Origin: Oscillospiraceae bacterium
GTDB lineage: Bacteria; Bacillota; Clostridia; Oscillospirales; Oscillospiraceae
Length of the DNA stretch: 5,259 nt
Assembly (NCBI GenBank): GCA_015068335.1
Contig: SVKT01000107.1
Coordinates: forward strand, 1-5,259
Direction: 5' to 3'
The notes under the pieces are model-generated. The model was given only the letters and a program-made list of their open reading frames with translations. It was not told where the DNA came from and made no database searches. A program made the translations under genes and the position numbers. This document shows, in pieces, positions 1 through 5,259 of the stretch (position 1 is its first letter; every line of letters starts with the position of its first letter).

Positions 1-226
1 CCACGGGATCGGCGGCATCCACAGGGGTCAGCAGCCCCAGCGTCATCACCGCGCCGGAGATGGCACCGCACAGTTCGCCGGTGCCTGCGCCGCTGCCGAA
101 ACCGCCGCCTACATTAAAACTCTCCTGCTCACTCAGTCCGGTAAGATCGGAAAATGCCGCCACGACACTCTGGCAGCAGTTGAAGCCCTGCTTATGATAG
201 GAAATGGATCGTTCCATACGGTTCAT
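1..226 (-). CDS. C_GCAxxG_C_C-family (putative redox-active) protein, N-terminal 75 residues, cut by the window edge
   Basis: The reading frame starts at the ATG at 226 and stays open to the left edge, so only 75 residues are visible. They contain a Cys pair (C17-C18, in FNCCQSV), a glycine-rich stretch (GGGFGSGAGTG, residues 40-50) and CGAISGAV (residues 53-60). This pattern of an N-terminal NC.Q motif, a glycine-rich turn and a C-G-A-x-x-G motif matches the C_GCAxxG_C_C family, small cysteine-rich proteins thought to be redox-active or metal-binding but with no settled reaction. The later cysteines of the family signature lie outside the window. GAGGAG at 235-240 lies 8 nt before the ATG. 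The start overlaps the whiA stop as ATGA, which suggests translational coupling. An in-frame ATG at 217 is a weaker alternative, being further from the ribosome site. The family call is fairly secure and the function is not. Confidence 0.8.
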   Translation of the reverse strand, partial: MNRMERSISYHKQGFNCCQSVVAAFSDLTGLSEQESFNVGGGFGSGAGTGELCGAISGAVMTLGLLTPVDAADPV

Positions 227-1161
227 AGTTCTGTCTCCTCTTCTGTTTCTATGTTTTCTGTGTTCAGTTCTGCCGCCAGTTCCATCAGTTTTCGAAGACG
301 ATGGTTCAGGCAGGATTTGGTCAGCGGCGGGTCAAATTCCTCCGCAAGTTCCGATAAAGTCAGTTCCGGCCGCAGTTTACGCAGCGCGGCAGTCTCCTGC
401 AATTTTTTTGGCAGTTGTTCCATCCGCTCTGCGGTCTCCAACTTCCGGATCGCCTCCAACTGCTCCTGCGCCGCAAAGACAGCCTTGTCCAGATTGGCGC
501 TGTCGCAGTTCAGCCGACGATTCACACTGTTGCGCAGGTCCTTTTCCAGTTTCGCGGACATAATGTTCATCGCGGCCACCGGGGCACCGATGAGCGTCAG
601 GAAATCCTCGATCTGGTCGCTCTGCTTGAAATAGGTGATGTAACTGCCGTTTCGGCTGATGCTTTTGGGCGGATAGCCCGACTCCCGCAGCAAAACCTCC
701 AATTCCCGACTCACCTGCAAATGGGACGTGGTCAGTTCCAGATGATAGCGCTTCAAAGGGTCGGTAATGCTGCCGCCGGCGAAGAACACGCCCCGCAAAA
801 ATGCCGCACGGCAGCACTCATCCTCCAAGATGCCGAAGTTGATATGCAGCGCAAGATTCTGTCTCGGCGCATAGCCGAGATGGTTGATGATGCTGTCCAG
901 TTTTTCCTGCTCCGTGACCTGAAACACCAGTTTTCCGGGCGCATCCTCTGCCGGCTGGCGGTCAAACCGAAGATTGAACGCCTTCTGGAAGAGTTTCGGC
1001 AGCCGGGCGGCGAAGTTGCGGTTTTCTGTGATGATCCGCACCTCCGAGGAATGGAACGTATTGCAGTAAAGCAGGATCCCGTAGGCCTCCGCCCGGGCAC
1101 AGCAATGGCGCTGCACAGGCAGTCTGCACAGTTCGTTTTTCGTGTCAAAGGAAAAAGACAT
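223..1161 (-). CDS. whiA: WhiA, DNA-binding sporulation/cell-division regulator
   Basis: This is a 312-residue protein, the usual length for WhiA. The N-terminal part resembles a degenerate LAGLIDADG homing-endonuclease fold, with its core motif at residues 120-135 (AFLRGVFFAGGSITDP). It is followed by the family block NRRLNCDSANLDK (214-226) and a C-terminal helix-turn-helix region at about 265-293 (LTLSELAEEF, then DPPLTKSCLNHRLRKL). WhiA is a sporulation transcription factor in Streptomyces. In Bacillus subtilis it binds DNA and affects cell division and chromosome segregation without a clear regulon. The endonuclease activity is lost in the family. The last 15 residues form an acidic tail. 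The start at 1161 has an AAAGGG-type ribosome site about 8 nt upstream and leaves an 18-nt gap after yvcK. The stop TGA overlaps the next gene's ATG by 4 nt. Confidence 0.96.
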   Translation of the reverse strand: MSFSFDTKNELCRLPVQRHCCARAEAYGILLYCNTFHSSEVRIITENRNFAARLPKLFQKAFNLRFDRQPAEDAPGKLVFQVTEQEKLDSIINHLGYAPRQNLALHINFGILEDECCRAAFLRGVFFAGGSITDPLKRYHLELTTSHLQVSRELEVLLRESGYPPKSISRNGSYITYFKQSDQIEDFLTLIGAPVAAMNIMSAKLEKDLRNSVNRRLNCDSANLDKAVFAAQEQLEAIRKLETAERMEQLPKKLQETAALRKLRPELTLSELAEEFDPPLTKSCLNHRLRKLMELAAELNTENIETEEETEL

Positions 1162-1179
1162 CCGGGTTTCCCTTTCTCT

Positions 1180-2238
1180 TTAATTCTTTTTCTCGATGCG
1201 GTAGCCGCCGCTGCAAAAGCCGTTGGCCCCGTCAGCGATGCGGACGCTCCGCTCCGCGTGGAGCCGAAGCAACTCTCTGGCCAGACAGTCGGAATGATGG
1301 CGTGCATACCCGTTTTCCACAGTAAGAAGCGGGCGGTTCACGATCTCCACGCCCATCTGTCTGCAAAGCGCTTCATCGGCAAGCAGAAGTGCGGCTCCCT
1401 CCTCCGCGTAGCGGGCTGCCACATCCTCCGGGATCGTGGTGGAATTGCACAGGCAGAGGTCAAACAACCCTTGGGAGGAATGGTGAAACAGAGCGGCGAT
1501 ATGATCCGAAACGGTATAGCCCTCCGTCTCCCCTTCCTGGGTCATAACATTACAGACATAGACTTTCAGCGCGTCAGAGGTCTGAATGGCCTCCACGACG
1601 CCGTCCACCAGCAAGTTGGGGATGATGCTGGTATACAGGCTGCCGGGGCCGAGGACGATCATATCCGCCTCCCGGATGGCATCCAGCGCCTCCGGCAGAG
1701 CGCCGGCATCCTCCGGAAGCAGTCTGACCCGCCGGATGCGGCAATCCTCTTTCTTCTTGCAGTAGAAGATCTTGGATTCGCCGATCACCGTGGAGCCGTT
1801 TTCGAACTCCGCTTCCAGCCGCACATCCGCAGTCGTCACAGGCAGGACGCGGCCGGTAATGGCAAGCACCTGGCTCATACGGCTTACTGCGGCATCAAAA
1901 CTGGGAGAGATCTCATTCAATGCTGCCAAAAACAGATTGCCGAAACTCTGACCGGCAAGAGAGCCGTCCCGAAAGCGGAAATGCATCAGTTCGCTCATCA
2001 GCGGCTCCGTATTGGCCAGCGCTTCCAGGCAGTTTCGAATGTCCCCCGGGGGCGGCATACCAAGATCCTGCCGCAGCACGCCGGAGCCGCCGCCGTCATC
2101 CGCCACCGAAACGATGGCGGAGATATTTTCCGTGTATTGCTTTAATCCCCGCAGCATATTGGACAGCCCGTGTCCGCCGCCGATGACGGCGATTTTCGGG
2201 CCGTTTGCTTTGGGAAAACGACGGACCAATTCTTCCAT
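1180..2238 (-). CDS. yvcK: YvcK/CofD-like gluconeogenesis factor (UPF0052), UDP-sugar-binding regulator
   Basis: This is a 352-residue protein of the YvcK/CofD-like family. Visible blocks are PKIAVIGGGHGLS (14-26) for nucleotide binding, VADDGGGSGVLR (45-56), PPGDIRNCL (63-71), GNLFLAAL (100-107) and LGPGSLYTSIIPNLLV (196-211). In Bacillus subtilis YvcK is needed for growth on gluconeogenic carbon sources and for normal morphology, and it has been shown to bind UDP-sugars including UDP-GlcNAc. It is not the F420 enzyme CofD itself, and nothing nearby suggests F420 synthesis. I chose the ATG at 2238 over the in-frame GTG at 2250. GGAGG at 2244-2248 is 5 nt before the ATG, whereas the GTG overlaps that site. 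The ATG follows the rapZ stop by 1 nt (TGAAATG), implying coupled translation. The protein is somewhat longer than the roughly 317-residue Bacillus form, mostly at the ends. Confidence 0.95.
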   Translation of the reverse strand: MEELVRRFPKANGPKIAVIGGGHGLSNMLRGLKQYTENISAIVSVADDGGGSGVLRQDLGMPPPGDIRNCLEALANTEPLMSELMHFRFRDGSLAGQSFGNLFLAALNEISPSFDAAVSRMSQVLAITGRVLPVTTADVRLEAEFENGSTVIGESKIFYCKKKEDCRIRRVRLLPEDAGALPEALDAIREADMIVLGPGSLYTSIIPNLLVDGVVEAIQTSDALKVYVCNVMTQEGETEGYTVSDHIAALFHHSSQGLFDLCLCNSTTIPEDVAARYAEEGAALLLADEALCRQMGVEIVNRPLLTVENGYARHHSDCLARELLRLHAERSVRIADGANGFCSGGYRIEKKN

Positions 2239-2239
2239 T

Positions 2240-3103
2240 TCAGCCTCCACGGTTGATGTCCCTGTGGTTCTCCGTCACCGGATAGCCCAGAGACCGGATG
2301 TACTCCGTCAGCGCCCGGGTCACCGCCACGCTGCGGTGATGTCCGCCCGTGCAGCCCACGGCAACGACCAGAACTGCCTTTCCCTCCTCCGCATAGAGCG
2401 GCAGAGAGAAAGAAAGCAGGTCTTTCACCCGGTTCAGATACTCCGTGGTCTGCGGGAAGGAGAATACATACTCCGCCACCGGAGCGTCCAGTCCGGTCTG
2501 GTGGCGCAATTCGTCCATATAGTAGGGGTTCGGCATAAAACGCACGTCAAAGACCAGATCCGCCTCCAACGGGATTCCGTATTTGAAGCCAAAGGAGGTC
2601 AGACTGACCGCCATACCGCCGGTATCACTCTCTTGACCAAAAATACGCAGCAACTCTCCGCGCAGTTGTGCAGTTGTCGTGCGGGAGGTGTCGATAATGT
2701 GATCTGCCCGCGCTCTGACAGGCGCCATCAGTTCCCGTTCCCGGTGGACGGCTTCTTCCAGCGTGTCTACGCTGTCCAGCAGCGGATGGCGGCGGCGGGT
2801 CTCCTTGTAGCGCTTGATGATGACCTCCGGCGCCGCCTCCAAAAACAGCATCGAGCAGCAGGCGTTGCCCTCTTTGAGTTGATCCAGCACATCAAACAGT
2901 TCCGAAAAAGAACTGCCTGTACGCACATCGTACACCAGGGCCACCCGGTCATACCGACCGTTACCCGCAGCGCAGAATTCCGCAAATTTCAGGATCATCG
3001 CCGCCGGCATATTATCCACAATATAAAAACCGATGTCTTCCAGATAGGAGGCCGCTTTACTCTTTCCGCCGCCGGAAAGTCCCGAAATGACAAGGATCTC
3101 CAT
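2240..3103 (-). CDS. rapZ: RapZ/YvcJ-family P-loop nucleotide-binding protein
   Basis: This 287-residue protein has the normal RapZ family length. The N-terminal kinase-like domain carries Walker A GLSGGGKS (8-15), YIVDNMP (27-33), VYDVR (57-61) and ETRRRHPLLD (101-110). The C-terminal domain carries SFGFKYGIPLEADLVFDVRF (170-189), PNPYY (191-195) and GCTGGHHRSV (250-259), the diagnostic family motif. In Escherichia coli RapZ is an RNA-binding adaptor that senses glucosamine-6-phosphate and controls glmS through small RNAs and RNase E. In Bacillus the homologue YvcJ binds and hydrolyses nucleotides and influences competence. Which role applies here cannot be read from sequence. The ATG at 3103 has GAGGGGG 6 nt upstream and follows the murB stop by 13 nt. 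The end of the gene contains the yvcK ribosome site. Confidence 0.96.
   Translation of the reverse strand: MEILVISGLSGGGKSKAASYLEDIGFYIVDNMPAAMILKFAEFCAAGNGRYDRVALVYDVRTGSSFSELFDVLDQLKEGNACCSMLFLEAAPEVIIKRYKETRRRHPLLDSVDTLEEAVHRERELMAPVRARADHIIDTSRTTTAQLRGELLRIFGQESDTGGMAVSLTSFGFKYGIPLEADLVFDVRFMPNPYYMDELRHQTGLDAPVAEYVFSFPQTTEYLNRVKDLLSFSLPLYAEEGKAVLVVAVGCTGGHHRSVAVTRALTEYIRSLGYPVTENHRDINRGG
2244..2248 (-). promoter_or_regulatory. Ribosome binding site of yvcK, inside the end of rapZ (decides the start)
   Basis: On the minus strand GGAGG lies in the final codons of rapZ, 5 nt before the ATG at 2238. It overlaps the alternative GTG start at 2250, so the ATG is the better start. Placing the site inside the upstream gene implies that yvcK translation depends on ribosomes finishing rapZ. 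Confidence 0.8.
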
Positions 3104-3116
3104 ATGCTTCCCCCTC

Positions 3117-4031
3117 TTATCGAATGATCTTCACTTCCGGTTCCAGCCGGACGCCCGTTTCCGCAAAAACACGCGCCTGCACCTGCGCGATCAGTTCCAG
3201 AACATCGGCGCAGGTGGCGCCGTCGATATTGATGACAAAGCCGGCGTGCTTTTTGCTGACCTGCGCGCCGCCCACCGTCAGCCCCTTCAATCCGCATTGA
3301 TCGATCAGCGTGCCGGCAAAGTGGCCCTCAGGCCGCTTGAAGGTACTGCCGGCGCTGGGATATTCCAGCGGCTGGCTGGTCTTGCGGCGTTCCATCAAGT
3401 CCCGCATCGTCTCCCGGATCCCGGCGCTGTCGCCCTTTTTCAGGCGGAACACCGCGCGCAGCACCACCGCGTCAGGTCGCTCATTGAGCAGACTGCGGCG
3501 ATACCCAAAGGCCATCTCCCCGCAGGAAAGCGTCCGCACGCCCTCCTCCGGGAACAGGACGGTCACGCTTTCGATCACCTGCTTCATCTCGCCGCCGTAG
3601 GCACCGGCGTTCATACACACAGCGCCGCCCACCGTGCCGGGGATACCGTGGGCAAACTCCAAGCCCGTCAGGCCCTCCTTGCAGGCCAGATCCGCCAGTC
3701 TGGCAAGGGGCACGCCTGCTTCGGCGATCAGGGTATCGCCCTCCCCTTTTTCCAGACGATTCATCGCCACAGAGGTATCGATCACCAGCCGGTCCAGCCC
3801 TTCGTCCGGCACCAGAAGGTTGGTGCCGTTGCCGATGACCAGCGGTCTTGCGCCGCACTCTGCGGCATAGTTCATCAGCAGTACCAACTGCTCGCCGTTG
3901 GTTGGAAAGGCCATTCGACTTGCAGGCCCGCCAATCCGGAAGGATGTGTGACGACTCATACTCTCATCGCACACCACCCTCAGGTCGGGCAAATATTCAG
4001 AAAGGTAACGGTCAAACTTTGTCCAGTCCAT
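3117..4031 (-). CDS. murB: UDP-N-acetylenolpyruvoylglucosamine reductase
   Basis: MurB reduces UDP-GlcNAc-enolpyruvate to UDP-MurNAc with NADPH and FAD in the cytoplasm, the second committed step of peptidoglycan synthesis. The 304-residue product shows the FAD-binding signature: HTSFRIGGPAS (28-38), GNGTNLLV (67-74) and GIPGTVGGAVCMNAGAYGGE (129-148). In the C-terminal domain, SAGSTFKRP holds the catalytic serine (S229), and LEPEVKIIR at the C-terminus holds the glutamate (E299) that matches the E. coli catalytic Glu of the PEV motif. Length and the short C-terminus fit the type II enzymes of Firmicutes. The frame is open to an ATG at 4112 inside hprK, but I chose 4031. A near-perfect AAGGAGG lies 6 nt upstream, and the first residues (MDWTKFDRYL) begin the recognisable family N-terminus. 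Confidence 0.97.
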   Translation of the reverse strand: MDWTKFDRYLSEYLPDLRVVCDESMSRHTSFRIGGPASRMAFPTNGEQLVLLMNYAAECGARPLVIGNGTNLLVPDEGLDRLVIDTSVAMNRLEKGEGDTLIAEAGVPLARLADLACKEGLTGLEFAHGIPGTVGGAVCMNAGAYGGEMKQVIESVTVLFPEEGVRTLSCGEMAFGYRRSLLNERPDAVVLRAVFRLKKGDSAGIRETMRDLMERRKTSQPLEYPSAGSTFKRPEGHFAGTLIDQCGLKGLTVGGAQVSKKHAGFVINIDGATCADVLELIAQVQARVFAETGVRLEPEVKIIR

Positions 4032-4037
4032 AAAGGA

Positions 4038-4044
4038 CCTCCTT
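4038..4044 (-). promoter_or_regulatory. Ribosome binding site of murB (decides the start)
   Basis: On the minus strand this reads AAGGAGG, a full anti-Shine-Dalgarno match, with a 6-nt spacer to the ATG at 4031. It fixes the murB start and excludes the longer frame that would overlap hprK. It is the strongest ribosome site in the window. Confidence 0.88.
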
Positions 4045-4055
4045 GCAATATCAAG

Positions 4056-4071
4056 CGGGCCTCTCTGCCCG
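4056..4071 (-). promoter_or_regulatory. Hairpin in the hprK-murB gap
   Basis: Directly after the hprK stop codon the transcript reads CGGGC, a 6-nt loop AGAGAG, then GCCCG, a perfect 5-bp GC stem. The following bases (CTTGATATT) are not a run of U, so an efficient intrinsic terminator is unlikely. It could act as a processing or stability element that sets hprK apart from murB and the rest of the operon. Confidence 0.45.
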
Positions 4072-5010
4072 TCAGGTTTTTCCGCTGCCGGCGTCCGCGT
4101 GCATATCCACACGCCGCACCAGTTCCTGCGCCGCGTTATAACCGAATTTGCGGTGACGGTTGTTCATAGCCGCCACCTCCACGATACTGGCCAGACTCCG
4201 TCCCGGCCGCACCGGAATGGTGACGATGGGCACGTTCACATCCAGCATTTCGATGTAATGATCCTCGATGCCCAGACGGTCGTAGAACTTGCTCTGATCC
4301 CAGGGTTCAAAATGCACCACCAGGTCCAGTTGGGTCTCCACCTTGATGGCGCGCATACCGAAAAGTTGGCGCAGATCAATGACGCCGATACCGCGCAACT
4401 CGATATAGTGCCGGATGATCTCCGGTGCCGTGCCGATGAGTTGGTTGGAAACGCGCCGCAGTTCCACAGCGTCATCCGCCACCAGACGGTGACCACGCAT
4501 AATCAGTTCGATGGCCGCCTCGCTCTTGCCCACACCGGAATCGCCGGTGATCATAACGCCCTCGCCGTAAATTTCCAGCAGCACGCCGTGGCGGGTGATG
4601 CAGGGAGCAAGGATCCGGTTCATATGCTCGATCACGTGACTGGTGAAGTCCACCGTCACCTCGGATGTGCGAAGCAGCGTTCTTCCGTGCTCGCGGGCAC
4701 TTTCCATACACTCCTCAAAGCAGTCCAGTCCTCTGGCGATGACCAGCGCGGGAATGTCATAGTGAAACAGGTCGTCAAAGCATTTGCGCCGCTGCGTGGG
4801 GGTAAGTCCCTCCAAATAGGTGACCTCCGCTTTGCCGATTACTTGCAGGCGGCGGGGCTCGAAGTAATCATAAAAATCGTGAAACTGCAAACCCGGACGG
4901 TTCACATCCTTGATGGTCAGCAGCATCGTTTCAAAGTCGCTGCCCTGGTTCAAGACTTCCAGATTAAAAACCTTGACAAAATCTTTGATCTTCAAACCGT
5001 TTTCGTGCAT
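4072..5010 (-). CDS. hprK: HPr kinase/phosphorylase
   Basis: HprK phosphorylates the PTS protein HPr on its regulatory serine when glycolytic intermediates are high, and removes the phosphate by phosphorolysis. HPr-Ser-P then drives carbon catabolite repression through CcpA. The 312-residue product has the N-terminal domain (1-130), then RHGVLLEIYG with the conserved His141, Walker A GDSGVGKS (156-163), the Asp pair at 179-180 (VADDAVEL), the HprK signature IELRGIGVIDLRQLFG (203-218) and the C-terminal block VTIPVRPGRSLASIVEVAAM (263-282). All key residues are present, so it should be active. The frame extends upstream to an ATG at 5100, but I chose 5010. AAGGGGG lies 7 nt upstream, the protein length then matches the family, and the extra 30 residues look like no known HprK extension. 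It is first in the operon. Confidence 0.97.
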   Translation of the reverse strand: MHENGLKIKDFVKVFNLEVLNQGSDFETMLLTIKDVNRPGLQFHDFYDYFEPRRLQVIGKAEVTYLEGLTPTQRRKCFDDLFHYDIPALVIARGLDCFEECMESAREHGRTLLRTSEVTVDFTSHVIEHMNRILAPCITRHGVLLEIYGEGVMITGDSGVGKSEAAIELIMRGHRLVADDAVELRRVSNQLIGTAPEIIRHYIELRGIGVIDLRQLFGMRAIKVETQLDLVVHFEPWDQSKFYDRLGIEDHYIEMLDVNVPIVTIPVRPGRSLASIVEVAAMNNRHRKFGYNAAQELVRRVDMHADAGSGKT

Positions 5011-5017
5011 AGCGCTT

Positions 5018-5024
5018 CCCCCTT
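5018..5024 (-). promoter_or_regulatory. Ribosome binding site of hprK (decides the start)
   Basis: On the minus strand this reads AAGGGGG, 7 nt before the ATG at 5010. The upstream in-frame ATG at 5100 has no comparable purine-rich site and would lie only about 10 nt from the predicted transcription start. This supports the shorter 312-residue HprK. Confidence 0.75.
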
Positions 5025-5030
5025 CTTTCC

Positions 5031-5051
5031 GGTACGGACATCGCCTGTACC
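5031..5051 (-). promoter_or_regulatory. Predicted hairpin in the hprK leader (second, next to the ribosome site)
   Basis: GGTAC (5047-5051) can pair with GTACC (5031-5035) in the transcript across an 11-nt loop, ending 6 nt upstream of the hprK ribosome site. An alternative pairing GGAC/GTCC shares part of the same sequence. The 5-bp stem is marginal on its own. Confidence 0.3.
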
Positions 5052-5058
5052 CGTCCTT

Positions 5059-5082
5059 GCAGTCCGGCGAACACCCGGCTGC
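5059..5082 (-). promoter_or_regulatory. Predicted hairpin in the hprK leader (first of two)
   Basis: In the transcript GCAGCCGG pairs with CCGG-A-CTGC around a 7-nt loop, an 8-bp GC-rich stem with one bulged A. It lies about 30-50 nt after the predicted transcription start and is not followed by a T run, so it is not an intrinsic terminator. It may stabilise the mRNA or belong to a regulatory leader. No known riboswitch class was recognised. Confidence 0.5.
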
Positions 5083-5116
5083 GGTGTCAAAAAAAGTCAT
5101 TCTTTTATTCTACATC

Positions 5117-5145
5117 ATTATATATGATTTCCCCTCATTCCGCAA
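5117..5145 (-). promoter_or_regulatory. Sigma-A (housekeeping) promoter of the hprK operon
   Basis: Read on the minus strand, a -35 box TTGCGG (5140-5145) is followed by a 17-bp spacer and a perfect -10 box TATAAT (5117-5122). Transcription should start around 5109-5111, giving a leader of about 100 nt before hprK. The -10 and the spacing are ideal and the -35 keeps the key TTG. No other good promoter is visible between the genes, so this probably drives the whole cluster. Confidence 0.8.
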
Positions 5146-5171
5146 CACTTTCACAGCGATCGCGGCAGCAG

Positions 5172-5222
5172 AAAAAAACTGCAAAAAACTTTGATTTTTT
5201 TGAAAATTCTTCTTGCATTTTT
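5172..5222. other. AT-rich stretch with phased A/T tracts upstream of the operon promoter
   Basis: A/T runs lie at 5172-5178, 5183-5188, 5195-5201 and 5218-5222, with the first three centred about 10-13 bp apart, close to helical phase. Such sequence tends to be bent and can act like an upstream promoter element. It sits about 30-80 bp upstream of the -35 box. No gene with a credible ribosome site is present in it. Confidence 0.45.
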
Positions 5223-5241
5223 GAAATCATTCTGTTATTAT
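5213..5241 (+). promoter_or_regulatory. Candidate divergent promoter reading out of the window
   Basis: On the plus strand TTGCAT (5213-5218), a 17-bp spacer and TATTAT (5236-5241), with a TG dinucleotide at 5233-5234, make an extended -10 promoter candidate. It would transcribe rightwards out of the window, possibly a divergent neighbour whose start is not visible. The region is AT-rich, so a chance match is possible. Confidence 0.35.
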
Positions 5242-5245
5242 ATCA
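5237..5245 (-). promoter_or_regulatory. Candidate extended -10 element reading toward hprK
   Basis: On the minus strand this reads TGATATAAT, a perfect TGn-TATAAT extended -10. Any -35 box would lie at or beyond the window edge, so only half of the promoter can be judged. If used it would be a second, distal promoter for the hprK operon with a start near 5230. It overlaps the divergent candidate on the other strand. Confidence 0.35.
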
Positions 5246-5259
5246 CCTGTGCCTATGAA

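Noticed and set aside
415..2145. Long plus-strand frame of 576 residues across whiA and yvcK
   Set aside because: It lies antisense to two clearly recognised genes, has no family resemblance and arises from the GC-rich codon pattern of the opposite strand. The long plus-strand frames over murB, rapZ and hprK are rejected for the same reason.
4075..4092. C-terminal AGSGKT of HprK as a second P-loop
   Set aside because: It is the last six residues of the protein with no following helix, so it cannot form a nucleotide-binding loop. The true Walker A is at residues 156-163.
5011..5100. N-terminal extension of HprK from the ATG at 5100
   Set aside because: There is no ribosome site before it, it would start about 10 nt from the predicted transcript end, and the 30 extra residues resemble no HprK extension. 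The start at 5010 gives the family length.
5140..5153. Possible CcpA (cre) operator overlapping the -35 box, since catabolite control would suit hprK
   Set aside because: The minus-strand sequence TGAAAGTGTTGCGG matches the left half of the cre consensus but misses four defined positions, including most of the right half. This is no better than chance.
5156..5163. Perfect 8-bp palindrome GCGATCGC as an operator
   Set aside because: It is short, occurs once, and has no matching flanks or repeats. There is no evidence of a binding protein.
5165..5188. Stem GCAG/CTGC beside A runs as an intrinsic terminator
   Set aside because: The stem is only 4 bp, and the run following it on the plus strand is A, not T; on the minus strand the T run precedes the stem. 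The geometry is wrong for either direction.
5135..5230. Small minus-strand ORF of 31 residues upstream of hprK (starts MISKMQEEFS)
   Set aside because: It has no ribosome site, its composition reflects the A/T tracts, and it runs through the -35 box of the operon promoter. Nothing supports translation.

Overview
The window is one strand of a compact, moderately GC-rich chromosome segment from a low-copy-regulator region of a Firmicute, most likely a clostridial lineage (Oscillospirales/Ruminococcaceae-like, by gene order and the flavour of the proteins; this placement is inference). All genes read right to left (minus strand) and form what looks like a single operon: hprK, murB, rapZ (yvcJ), yvcK, whiA, and then the start of a C_GCAxxG_C_C-family redox-type protein that runs off the left edge. 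Gaps between genes are 40, 13, 1 and 18 nt, followed by a 4-nt overlap. Nearly every base from 1 to 5010 is coding, and the plus-strand reading frames there are shadows.

The right end (5011-5259) is the only non-coding stretch. It holds a strong sigma-A type promoter for the operon (TTGCGG, 17 bp, TATAAT), a leader of about 100 nt with two predicted hairpins, an AT-rich zone of phased A/T tracts upstream of the promoter, and at the very edge a symmetric -10 region that could fire in either direction. No terminator is visible after the last complete gene, so the operon continues past the left edge.

Functionally the cluster joins carbon-flux sensing to envelope synthesis. HprK phosphorylates and dephosphorylates HPr in carbon catabolite control. 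MurB makes UDP-MurNAc. RapZ and YvcK are the nucleotide- and UDP-sugar-related regulators tied in other bacteria to amino-sugar supply and gluconeogenic growth. WhiA is a DNA-binding protein tied to cell division. Related clusters (yvcI-yvcJ-yvcK-whiA-crh in Bacillus subtilis; hprK-murB-rapZ-yvcK-whiA in many clostridia) are well known, so the core is not new. The points worth a second look are the redox-type gene translationally coupled to whiA, where Bacillus carries crh, the structured hprK leader, and the hairpin between hprK and murB. I found no mobile element, CRISPR array, tRNA or rRNA, and no evidence for a wholly undescribed system.
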